Source: Phycisphaerae bacterium (GTDB lineage Bacteria > Planctomycetota > Phycisphaerae > Sedimentisphaerales > Anaerobacaceae). From it: DNA of 8,591 bases. Both the position numbers and the translations under genes were made by a program. Location: the NCBI GenBank assembly GCA_030667885.1, contig DAOUVA010000159.1, positions 1 to 8,591 of the forward strand, written 5' to 3'. Numbering within the stretch: the stretch's first letter is position 1; every line of letters starts with the position of its first letter. Below are positions 1-5,981 of the stretch, piece after piece. A model generated the notes under the pieces. The model was not told the origin of the DNA and made no database searches. It worked only from the letters and a program-made list of their open reading frames with translations.

Positions 1-65
1 CAATAGGTTCTGTGATTTTCAATCAAGGAAGAGGAGCTAATTCAAGGGCGGGAGGTTTATACTTG

Positions 66-118
66 AGGTTATATCAATAAGTTTACGGATTTAAACTTAT
101 TCGAGATCGAGATAACCT
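66..118 (+). other. Two-tier hairpin in leader region
   Basis: Outer arms AGGTTAT (66-72) and ATAACCT (112-118) are perfectly complementary. They enclose a perfect 10-bp inner stem, AATAAGTTTA (76-85) with TAAACTTATT (92-101), closed by a 6-base loop. An internal loop of 3 bases on one side and 10 on the other separates the tiers. The element is AT-rich and lacks a T-tract, so it is a poor intrinsic terminator. It may be the 3' end structure of an upstream transcript or part of the leader of the gene at 344. The pairing is seen directly; any function is inference. Confidence 0.5.
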
Positions 119-305
119 ACAAGGATACCAAGGATTGAGGGAGTATCATTTCTTCCAGTCCCTGCAATAGTTTTGCTTAGCTTAGCAGCAATTGTCCGGG
201 ATTTGCCGGTGAGGCTGTTAAGAAGCACAAGAGGCAGGACACTCTAACAATAGCTGCGAATAAAATAAGGCAAGAAACTCAATAGGGTTTCAAGTTAGTT
301 GGAGG

Positions 306-334
306 TTTAGGTTTCATTAAAAAAGGAACCTAAA
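306..334 (+). promoter_or_regulatory. Hairpin abutting the Shine-Dalgarno of the giant gene
   Basis: TTTAGGTTTC (306-315) pairs with GGAACCTAAA (325-334): eight perfect pairs, then a G-T wobble and a C-G pair, with a 9-base A-rich loop. The 3' arm ends inside the purine-rich ribosome binding site (AAAGGAAGGAAG, 332-343), so the folded form would partly cover the ribosome landing site of the gene at 344. This fits a translational control or mRNA-stabilising element, but no ligand or partner can be read from the sequence. Confidence 0.45.
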
Positions 335-343
335 GGAAGGAAG

Positions 344-3300
344 ATGATGAAAACAAAACTAATCGCAATTTGTGCTCTCGCTACATTGTTGCTGATAACC
401 GGCAGCACAGCAAAGGCAAATCAAATAGTAGATTATCTTGATTACACTGATAATCAAGAACCATTCCCTCCTGGTCCGAATTTTTTTCCAGGCGGGGCAA
501 CAGCAGGTTACCTTATCTCGTATCCGGACTGGGGCTGGACACATACATTTAGTTTTGATGGCCCGTTGCCTCCATCTTCAATAACTTCCGCAACATTAGA
601 GATCAGGCAGTTTGGCGTTTTGGCGTATGACGAACATCAGATATCTCTCGACGGCAGTAGTCTGGGATTTTTGGATACTCGATCGCCAACCTACCCGAAC
701 GGTTTTCCCGTTGAGGTATCGCACACCACGACCTTTATTCTCGGCGCCGCTGATATCGACAATCTATTAGATGGAACTGCCAATATTGAGATAGATCTTG
801 ATTCTCCTAACTCAGCAGCCATATATTGGTCCAGACTTACGATTAATTATGTCCCCGCGGGCCTGGACCATATCATAATCACCGGTCCAACTCAGGTCGA
901 AGAGGATTCGGGCGATCAATATACCTGCACAGCTTACTACATTGACAGCAGCACCAGTGATATAACCAACAGTGCCACATGGAGCGAGGACTCCGACTTT
1001 GCATCGATTGATTCCAGCGGTTTTCTGACGACATCGTCTGTTTCATTGGATGAATCCTGCCAGATAACGGCCACTTTTGGAGGCAAGGCTCATACTTATG
1101 ATATAACAATTAAGAACGTGATACCAACGGTATCCATTTCGGCACCGGTTTTCCTCGCGGCGGAACCCGGCTTTAACGGTTTCTTTGAGATAAGCAGAAC
1201 AGGAAGTACCAAAGGGACTATTCGGGTCTTTTATGGTACAGGCGGCAGCACTGCGACCTCAGGGGCTGATTATATGGCCCTGTTGGGTTATGTAGATATT
1301 CTTCCCGGGGAATCTTCCGCTGTATTCTCTGTAGTCGTGATTGACGACGATGTTGAAGAGGGTCACGAAACAGTAAAACTAACGCTTACTGCGAACCCCT
1401 CATACATTATTGACCCAGGCTTGTCCAATGCGACTGTAACTATTGCCGATGATGAGCCGGAAGCACCTCCGGAAACCACGGGGCATATACCCGAAAAGGA
1501 TTCTATTCAGATCCCGAGGGATACGATCATTCAGTTACATATAACTGATGGCGGCTCCGGCGTGGAATACGATGGTGGAACAGTTACAATTCGAGTTGAG
1601 GGCGACCTTATTTACGATGGCGCCAATGAGACTTCGGAAGGTATCTATAATTCAACAGGTATGGCGCAAACAGTAAAGGGTATATGTAGGCGTGTTGGTA
1701 CCGAAACGGACTATATGTTTGTTTTTCAGGCATCTGATTTATTTGATTACGAGCAAAAGGTTGATGCTGAAGTAAATGCGACAGATAAAGCCGGTAACGA
1801 TATGACGGAAACCTATTCTTTCTTTACCCTGATGCAAACATTCGGGCAGAACATCAGGGTGAATACGGATATGGGCGCGTTTGCGCAGAACCACCCGGAC
1901 AGTGCGATAGATTCTTCAGGCAATATATGGGTAGCCTGGGAGCATGCTGTCATTGCCAGCGATTCCGACATTTATATCGGTAAATTGCCGGAAGGTGGAA
2001 GCGCCTTCGAATTGAGTCAGCTTGTGTTTGACGATCCGAATAACCAGCTCAATCCTGCTATTGCGATTGACAGTAATGATAAAATATATGTGGTTTGGCA
2101 AGGTAATGATCCAAATGGTTTCTGGGACATATTTGCCTCTACCTCAATAAACGGAACAGACTGGACCAATCCAGTGAAGGTCAACAGTGATGACCCTCAT
2201 AATAAGAGCAGTCAAAAATCGCCGGCCATTGCTATAGACGGAAACGATAAAGCATATATTGCCTGGGAGGATAATAGTAAAGGAGACGACGATAAAGATA
2301 TTTGGGCAGCAACTTCTTCTAATGCAACTACGTGGACTTCGACACTCATAGCATCGGCAGCCGATAACCAGACTGAACCGTCCGTTATCATAGATTTATC
2401 TGACGACACTGCCTATATATTCTGGACTGACGCAAGAAATACTGACACGGACATCTATGGAGCCAAATTCATTTCTTCATGGAGTACTAATCCGCTTGTT
2501 GAAACTAACAGTAATCAGTTGAGTCCTGTTGGCGCGACATCCAATGGAGATATACATCTATTGTGGGTTGATGACGACAACGGTTCTGACGACATCTTCT
2601 ACGGTAAAGATGGCAGCAACCTGCCGATTGATGATGGCACCTCTATTATTGATGAACCCGGAACGTACCAAAGTTTCCCGTCTATTGCGGCCACTGAGGC
2701 AAAGGTGTTTGCGTGCTGGCAGGATTCCCGCAACGTATCGGGTAATGCAGATACGGATATTTATTATGTAGAGAATGACGGATCAGGCTTCGGGACCAAT
2801 ATCCTTGTTAATGATGATATTGGAACATTTGCACAGACATCTCCGGTCATTGGCACAAATATAGATGGTATTCCGTTTATAGTCTGGGTGGACAATAGAG
2901 AAGGAAATAACGATATCTATGGTGCTGCCATAACCTCAACAGGGGACATTCTGGTGTCAAAAACAGTAAAGGCCGCTATTCCGACTGTGCAGATAGTGCA
3001 AATCAATGAAAGCACGGATAATATTGACGATGAAGACGATGTTCAAATCGAGATTCCCGGAGGATCGCTTCCTGTAGATACTGAGATTAAAATTGCCATA
3101 TTGCATAATCCCCCAGACCCACCGGCCGGGGCTTTTGGTGTATTTTACGAATTCAGCCCGAGTGGATTTGAATTCCTTCAACCTGTAACTATAACCATTC
3201 CGCACGCGGCCGCAGACTGTCCGGACCACGCAGCATATAATGTTTATTTTTACGATCCAAGCATTCTGCCGCCGGGATCACCCTGGAGCCGGGAAGGTAT

Positions 3301-3574
3301 AACCAATGTCGAGCATTTGACGATTTTGCAAGATCTCAGCTTGCCCCCTGATGTCCATGTTGTTCGATTTAACACGACTCATTTCACCGCATTTGGTGTA
3401 GGTGGCGGTGCACCCGTTGCTGCCGGTGGCGGCGGTGGCGGAGGCGGCTGCTCAGTCTCGACCGGAGGCGAAGGTAATATCGTCGAGTTTCTCTTGCCGT
3501 ATATTGGATTCGTCATAGTGCTGGTGATACTGACAGTGCGGGATGCCAGAGTCCGCAAAGTACGCAGCAGTTGA
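344..3574 (+). CDS. Giant secreted modular surface protein (Calx-beta, seven-bladed propeller, C-terminal anchor)
   Basis: This is a 1076-residue exported protein of unknown function. Residues 1-25 form a signal peptide (KTK, hydrophobic core, STAKA cleavage-like site). Residues 27-170 are a beta-sandwich-like N-terminal domain. Residues 172-258 are Ig-like. Residues 260-370 are a Calx-beta domain with the typical TSGADY, DDDVEEGHETVKLTL and ATVTIADDE segments, a fold known to bind calcium. Residues 380-497 are another Ig/cadherin-like sandwich. Residues 500-870 carry seven repeats of the type SPAIAID...YIAWED...DIW, beginning near residues 517, 569, 626, 678, 727, 778 and 833, read here as a seven-bladed propeller. 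Residues 880-1018 are ZU5-like (EIPGGSLPVDTEIKI). The tail has eight glycines, Cys1036, a membrane helix (about 1047-1064) and a basic end (RDARVRKVR), resembling bacterial C-terminal sorting signals. The start at 344 has AGGA six bases upstream; ATG 347 is equally possible. Likely surface-anchored adhesion, matrix or ligand binding (inference). Product family confidence is good, function is open. Confidence 0.9.
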   Translation: MMKTKLIAICALATLLLITGSTAKANQIVDYLDYTDNQEPFPPGPNFFPGGATAGYLISYPDWGWTHTFSFDGPLPPSSITSATLEIRQFGVLAYDEHQISLDGSSLGFLDTRSPTYPNGFPVEVSHTTTFILGAADIDNLLDGTANIEIDLDSPNSAAIYWSRLTINYVPAGLDHIIITGPTQVEEDSGDQYTCTAYYIDSSTSDITNSATWSEDSDFASIDSSGFLTTSSVSLDESCQITATFGGKAHTYDITIKNVIPTVSISAPVFLAAEPGFNGFFEISRTGSTKGTIRVFYGTGGSTATSGADYMALLGYVDILPGESSAVFSVVVIDDDVEEGHETVKLTLTANPSYIIDPGLSNATVTIADDEPEAPPETTGHIPEKDSIQIPRDTIIQLHITDGGSGVEYDGGTVTIRVEGDLIYDGANETSEGIYNSTGMAQTVKGICRRVGTETDYMFVFQASDLFDYEQKVDAEVNATDKAGNDMTETYSFFTLMQTFGQNIRVNTDMGAFAQNHPDSAIDSSGNIWVAWEHAVIASDSDIYIGKLPEGGSAFELSQLVFDDPNNQLNPAIAIDSNDKIYVVWQGNDPNGFWDIFASTSINGTDWTNPVKVNSDDPHNKSSQKSPAIAIDGNDKAYIAWEDNSKGDDDKDIWAATSSNATTWTSTLIASAADNQTEPSVIIDLSDDTAYIFWTDARNTDTDIYGAKFISSWSTNPLVETNSNQLSPVGATSNGDIHLLWVDDDNGSDDIFYGKDGSNLPIDDGTSIIDEPGTYQSFPSIAATEAKVFACWQDSRNVSGNADTDIYYVENDGSGFGTNILVNDDIGTFAQTSPVIGTNIDGIPFIVWVDNREGNNDIYGAAITSTGDILVSKTVKAAIPTVQIVQINESTDNIDDEDDVQIEIPGGSLPVDTEIKIAILHNPPDPPAGAFGVFYEFSPSGFEFLQPVTITIPHAAADCPDHAAYNVYFYDPSILPPGSPWSREGITNVEHLTILQDLSLPPDVHVVRFNTTHFTAFGVGGGAPVAAGGGGGGGGCSVSTGGEGNIVEFLLPYIGFVIVLVILTVRDARVRKVRSS

Positions 3575-3653
3575 TATAGCAACAGGGAACCTATATAAAT
3601 TTCGGTTTGAGTTTGGCCATTTAGGAAGGCTAATCATCCATCCATAATTATCC

Positions 3654-3704
3654 GCACGGAAGAAATCCCTTCAATCTTCGATTTCTATAATATCCCTCCC
3701 GTGC
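3654..3704 (+). terminator. Bipartite hairpin downstream of the giant gene
   Basis: GCACGG (3654-3659) pairs with CCGTGC (3699-3704), and inside it GAAATC (3662-3667) pairs with GATTTC (3680-3685). It lies 80 bases after the stop codon of the giant protein and is followed by ATTTAT rather than a clear T-tract. It is therefore at best a weak terminator or a 3'-end stabilising structure for that transcript. Confidence 0.3.
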
Positions 3705-4066
3705 ATTTATCTACATTGTTAGGGGCGTAGGGCATTCCCCTATAGATAAAACAGGGCCAGCCCTGATTTAAATAAATAAGATTATACTTATTATAGAACA
3801 AGATTAAGACTAATACTGAGATAGACAGTATGTAAACTAAATAAGCGGGGCAATGAAAAAGACGCAAAATATTCTGTTGCCTTTATTTGTTTCGGGGCCT
3901 GATAAGAACTGCTCAATTATTCAGATCCCCGTTATGATTAGTATTTGAAGCCCAACCAAAGGCGCACTGATTACCGGCACCATAGGCTTAATAGTTGGCA
4001 CTTATTTGAGAAGATGCAGAACACTGTAAATTAGCTTTTATAAAAAAATATCTTCTTAACCTTCAA

Positions 4067-4113
4067 ACCCCTGCAGGAATCTCGCTTTTCCCTTTCCTCC
4101 GACCCGCAGGGGT
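4067..4113 (+). other. Stem-loop with pyrimidine-rich loop (A)
   Basis: ACCCCTGC (4067-4074) pairs perfectly with GCAGGGGT (4106-4113). Immediately inside, AGGAA (4075-4079) can pair with TTCCT (4094-4098). The apical part is dominated by C and T, including TTTTCCC, and a CCTCC lies on the 3' side. The 3' flank (CATTTTA) is only weakly T-rich. The hairpin shares its design with the element at 4327-4379. Possible small-RNA or terminator role is inference. Confidence 0.4.
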
Positions 4114-4251
4114 CATTTTATGCCGTTAGCGGTATAACCGGCACTTATTGACCATCAGAACTTAACTCTAACCCCGGATGCCAGGCAGCGGCAATCCTTT
4201 TGCTATCCTGAAGCGAGGAATTTAGAATCCCCAGCTGAGGAATTTCCTTAT

Positions 4252-4280
4252 TTGCTTGACGTGTGTAAATAGTGTATTAT
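4252..4280 (+). promoter_or_regulatory. Candidate sigma70-type promoter
   Basis: TTGCTT (4252-4257) and TATTAT (4275-4280) are separated by exactly 17 bases. An overlapping TTGACG (4256-4261) is a better -35 match but its spacer is only 13. Transcription would start near 4287, just upstream of two hairpins and with no gene on that strand for over 1 kb, which suggests a short non-coding transcript. This rests on sequence match only. Confidence 0.35.
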
Positions 4281-4286
4281 GGAATT

Positions 4287-4380
4287 GTTAGCAAATGATG
4301 GTAGCAACCATGGATGCTGTTTATTTAAGCCCCCTCTTTAATTCACTTCTCTTCTCTGTTCCTCTAAAGCAGGGGGCTTG
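4287..4380 (+). ncRNA. Candidate small RNA with polypyrimidine loop
   Basis: The start is inferred from the promoter match just upstream. A small hairpin ATGGT-agca-ACCAT (4298-4311) comes first. It is followed by a strong stem: AAGCCCCCT plus CTTTA (4327-4340) pairs with TAAAG plus AGGGGGCTT (4365-4369 and 4371-4379). That gives 14 pairs with a single bulged C at 4370. The 24-base loop (4341-4364) is almost entirely C and T, with CTTCTC and TTCCTC motifs complementary to purine-rich ribosome binding sites. No U-tract follows, so the 3' end is uncertain. No known RNA family is recognised. Confidence 0.3.
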
Positions 4381-4484
4381 CGCATAGTTTGGCTATTACA
4401 GAGCACCAGGATACTTCTGAGAGAGGTTCTGTGGGAAATCTCAGACAAGTCTTTAGGATGAATTGAGTGAAGTTGCTGACCTAC

Positions 4485-4745
4485 TTAATGCCCCCATCTC
4501 TTGAGCTTACCATTATCAAAGTAGAACCTGCATGACGGATTCGTGTAGGATTCCATATAGCATTCCCATATTCCTAATGAGTCGATACGGGGGACCCCGC
4601 CTTGAACATGAGTTTCATAATCCTGTTTATTGGTATTAATATGATCATCTTGTGGTGGATCAGAATTCGTTTGAATTATAAAGCTGTGGCACCCCAGAAA
4701 AAACAGCATTATTAAGGCCAGAATTATACTCAACAGCATCCTCAT
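4485..4745 (-). CDS. Small predicted lipoprotein of unknown function
   Basis: This 86-residue protein has a lipoprotein signal: MRM, then a hydrophobic stretch ending in FFLGC with Cys19 as the probable lipidated residue. A polar, Asp/Asn-rich linker (about 26-48) follows. The C-terminal module (about 50-86) contains GVPRIDSLGIW, a NPSCRFYF segment and DNGKLKRW. The last pattern, an aromatic strand followed by NGKL, recalls the end of small outer-membrane-type lipoproteins, but I cannot name a family. Cys62 and Cys72 could form a disulfide. No clear Shine-Dalgarno precedes ATG 4745. A TTG at 4733 has GAGG six bases upstream but would remove the positively charged N-terminus, so ATG 4745 is kept. 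It stands alone in a long intergenic region. The signal peptide plus conserved-looking C-terminus argue that it is real. Confidence 0.6.
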   Translation of the reverse strand: MRMLLSIILALIMLFFLGCHSFIIQTNSDPPQDDHINTNKQDYETHVQGGVPRIDSLGIWECYMESYTNPSCRFYFDNGKLKRWGH

Positions 4746-4751
4746 ATATAA

Positions 4752-4779
4752 AATATAACTTATATTAACCGAGGAACAA
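4752..4779 (-). promoter_or_regulatory. Candidate promoter of the small lipoprotein gene
   Basis: On the minus strand TTGTTC (4779-4774) and TATATT (4757-4752) are separated by 16 bases. The predicted transcription start would fall at about base 4745, the A of the start codon, implying a leaderless or nearly leaderless mRNA. This agrees with the absence of a Shine-Dalgarno. The flanking DNA is very AT-rich, so chance matches are likely. Confidence 0.3.
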
Positions 4780-4851
4780 AATTCGAGAATATCGCTGTTT
4801 TTTTTTGGATACAGGGGCGTTCTGCTGCTTTCTATATCAGTATTACATCCG

Positions 4852-4900
4852 AAAAAAAGCTGCTTGAGACTTGCGATTATTATCTCTGCAAGCCTTTTTT
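4852..4900 (+). terminator. Intrinsic terminator
   Basis: AGACTTGCG (4867-4875) pairs with TGCAAGCCT (4887-4895) in eight of nine positions, and six T follow (4895-4900). An alternative fold pairs GCTTG (4862-4866) with CAAGC (4889-4893), G4859 with C4894, and the A-tract 4852-4858 with the T-tract. That fold would make the element work in both directions. It sits about 110 bases upstream of the divergent lipoprotein gene, with no recognised gene ending at it on the plus strand. Confidence 0.5.
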
Positions 4901-5115
4901 ATATTACCAAAGCCAATCCACAGCCCCCGCCTCATTTTTCAATTCAACGTTTCTCACAAGTCAACTGTCAAGGCTACAACTTTTTTTTTAAACAGCTTTA
5001 TTTGCAAAAAAAGCTCGTTCCTATGAAATCATGAGATTTTTTACATATTTTTTGAAAAAATAATGTAATGAATCCGCACTTTAAGCGTCTATATTGTATG
5101 TGAAACGTATTATAT

Positions 5116-5331
5116 GGCTTAAGAACAGATATGGTGTTAGCTGATCAGATCGGCACAACGCAACGGCAAAGACCATATGCTTAAACCGGCCAATAATGCG
5201 AGGGGTTGATTGTGAGTAACTCAACCTAAAAGTGAGATATTAATAATCTTAAATTTTGGGCCTTGCTTGTAAATATCTGCACATCTCTTATGGGTGCACG
5301 CTTCACCAAGCACAAGCAAGGTCTTTTTTTT
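5116..5331 (+). ncRNA. Candidate structured RNA ending in a strong terminator
   Basis: The first hairpin pairs GG (5116-5117), TTAAG (5119-5123) and ATATGGT (5129-5135) with ACCATAT (5172-5178), CTTAA (5180-5184) and CC (5186-5187), around a 36-base apical region. The second pairs GGTTGA (5204-5209) with TCAACC (5221-5226), with an 11-base loop. The third is the terminator at 5259-5331. No reading frame fills the interval and no known riboswitch or RNA family is recognised. It could be an independent small RNA or the leader of the degraded frame that follows. No convincing promoter was located upstream. Confidence 0.3.
5259..5331 (+). terminator. Strong intrinsic terminator with long loop
   Basis: GGCCTTGCTTGT (5259-5270) pairs with ACAAGCAAGGTC (5312-5323) over 12 positions with one G-T wobble. 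It is followed at once by eight T (5324-5331). The 41-base loop contains a nested stem TGCAC (5278-5282) with GTGCA (5294-5298). The stem length and T-tract make transcription termination on the plus strand likely. What it terminates is not an obvious gene, which supports a non-coding transcript upstream. Confidence 0.7.
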
Positions 5332-5432
5332 ATTGGAAAGTGAAAGATTCCTGAGATATGAGCTTACTTCAGCGGCTTTCACATATTGACCTAAATCTTA
5401 TACACATTCTAACAAAGACGGAGTTTCTGTAA

Positions 5433-5683
5433 ATCAGGCTGGAACCTGTTTTTAGTATCAGGCAAACCACTCTTGCTCGTATCGGGAAATCCCTTATGGA
5501 AGGAAAAGAGGACCAACTGATGGCCCGGAACCTCAAAGAAAAACCTCATTTTTCGATTTAAAACGCTCTGCCGTCTGTAGAATCGAAAAGCTATTGTCCG
5601 ATAATGCAAAGGCCTATAACGATGATAAGCTGGAACAAATGACTCGAATGGCCGAACTTGTAAATTGGTTTATTTTTCCATAA
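5433..5683 (+). pseudogene. Possible frameshifted remnant of a small gene
   Basis: One frame (5433-5558) reads protein-like through ATG 5496 (MEGKEDQLMARNLKEKPHF) and stops at 5559. The frame that takes over at the five-T run 5549-5553 continues as FDLKRSAVCRIEKLLSD, later KLEQMTRMAELVNW, and ends at TAA 5681. Adding a single T to the run would join them into one charged, helix-rich protein. An in-frame TAA at 5430 precedes it. No Shine-Dalgarno or known family is recognised. The end overlaps the opposite-strand entericidin-like gene by 14 bases, which lowers confidence. Chance open frames remain a fair alternative. Confidence 0.2.
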
Positions 5684-5804
5684 TCTCAGCTCCCGCCTTG
5701 CCCATCCACGTAATATCGTTACCTATACCCTGGACTGTCTGGCAGCTTGCCAAAGAAAAGACTAAAATAAATAAAGCAAGCCCGAGAATTATTCTTTTAA
5801 TCAT
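5670..5804 (-). CDS. Entericidin-like small lipoprotein
   Basis: This 44-residue lipoprotein is encoded by a short frame. Residues 1-20 are a signal peptide (MIKR, then a hydrophobic run) ending in a perfect lipobox LASC with Cys21 as the lipidation site. The mature part, TVQGIGNDITWMGKAGAEIM then EK, matches the entericidin EcnA/EcnB pattern: TV-x-G-x-G-x-D-I, then G-x-A and a short helical charged end. Entericidins are tiny membrane-anchored lipoproteins; in Escherichia coli the EcnA/EcnB pair has been described as an antidote/toxin pair linked to stationary-phase lysis. Only one copy is seen here, so a toxin-antidote role cannot be claimed. AGGAG (5820-5816) lies 11 bases upstream of ATG, a slightly long but usable spacing. 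It is divergent from xthA. Confidence 0.8.
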   Translation of the reverse strand: MIKRIILGLALFILVFSLASCQTVQGIGNDITWMGKAGAEIMEK

Positions 5805-5981
5805 TTTACAAAATTCTCCTTTATCTGCGATAAACCTTTATTAGGCAATACCGCGGAATATGGCTGTAACAAAGACATATTTTCTGATAATATTATATTT
5901 ATTATCGGCAAATTCATTGAAAGCTATTTATAAAATTTATCAGGTGAGTCAATTCTATTTGCCGGAAAAAGGGTACTTCGA

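Larger units (their letters stand above)
3575..4484. other. Long intergenic region with serial hairpins, no convincing gene
   Basis: No convincing protein gene is seen over 910 bases. Between 3654 and 3792 there are four consecutive stem-loops: 3654-3704, TAGGGG/CCCCTA (3720-3725 with 3737-3742), CAGGG/CCCTG (3752-3756 with 3761-3765) and AATAAG/CTTATT (3775-3780 with 3787-3792). A weak reading frame from ATG 3853 is broken by TGA at 3946 and ends at 4029. Further structures lie at 4067-4113 and 4327-4379. A small stem TGCCG/CGGCA (4121-4125 with 4139-4143) follows the first of these. Confidence 0.6.
4746..5669. other. Long AT-rich intergenic region with terminators and structured RNA candidates
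   Basis: Homopolymer tracts include nine T at 4798-4806, seven A at 4852-4858, nine T at 4981-4989 and eight T at 5324-5331. Between them are two intrinsic-terminator-like hairpins (4852-4900 and 5259-5331), a small stem AGCTTT/AAAGCT (near 4995-5013) and a long-armed hairpin at 5116-5187. The only coding-like signal is the disrupted frame at 5433-5683. No complete gene is supported. Confidence 0.6.

Noticed and set aside
3685..3867. Minus-strand 60-codon frame with a hydrophobic segment
   Set aside because: It covers the serial hairpins and has no Shine-Dalgarno or plausible signal arrangement; likely a chance frame.
3717..5140. Several GTTAG-starting motifs beside inverted repeats, suggesting integron attC sites
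   Set aside because: None fits GTTRRRY paired with RYYYAAC at the expected positions, and there are no gene cassettes or integrase.
5145..5215. Resemblance of ACGCAACGGCAAAG...CCGGCC...GCGAGGGG to a c-di-GMP-I (GEMM) riboswitch
   Set aside because: Only short matches to the conserved ACGCA/GGCAAA pieces. The order and the two-helix junction with its tetraloop receptor cannot be laid out, so no riboswitch call is justified.
5409..5609. Minus-strand 66-codon frame
   Set aside because: Low-plausibility arginine/phenylalanine-rich product without a ribosome binding site, lying opposite more protein-like plus-strand frames.
5886..5906. GATAATA/TATTATC stem between the entericidin-like gene and xthA
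   Set aside because: Seven A-T-rich pairs in very AT-rich DNA, with no T-tract or promoter relation; chance is sufficient explanation.
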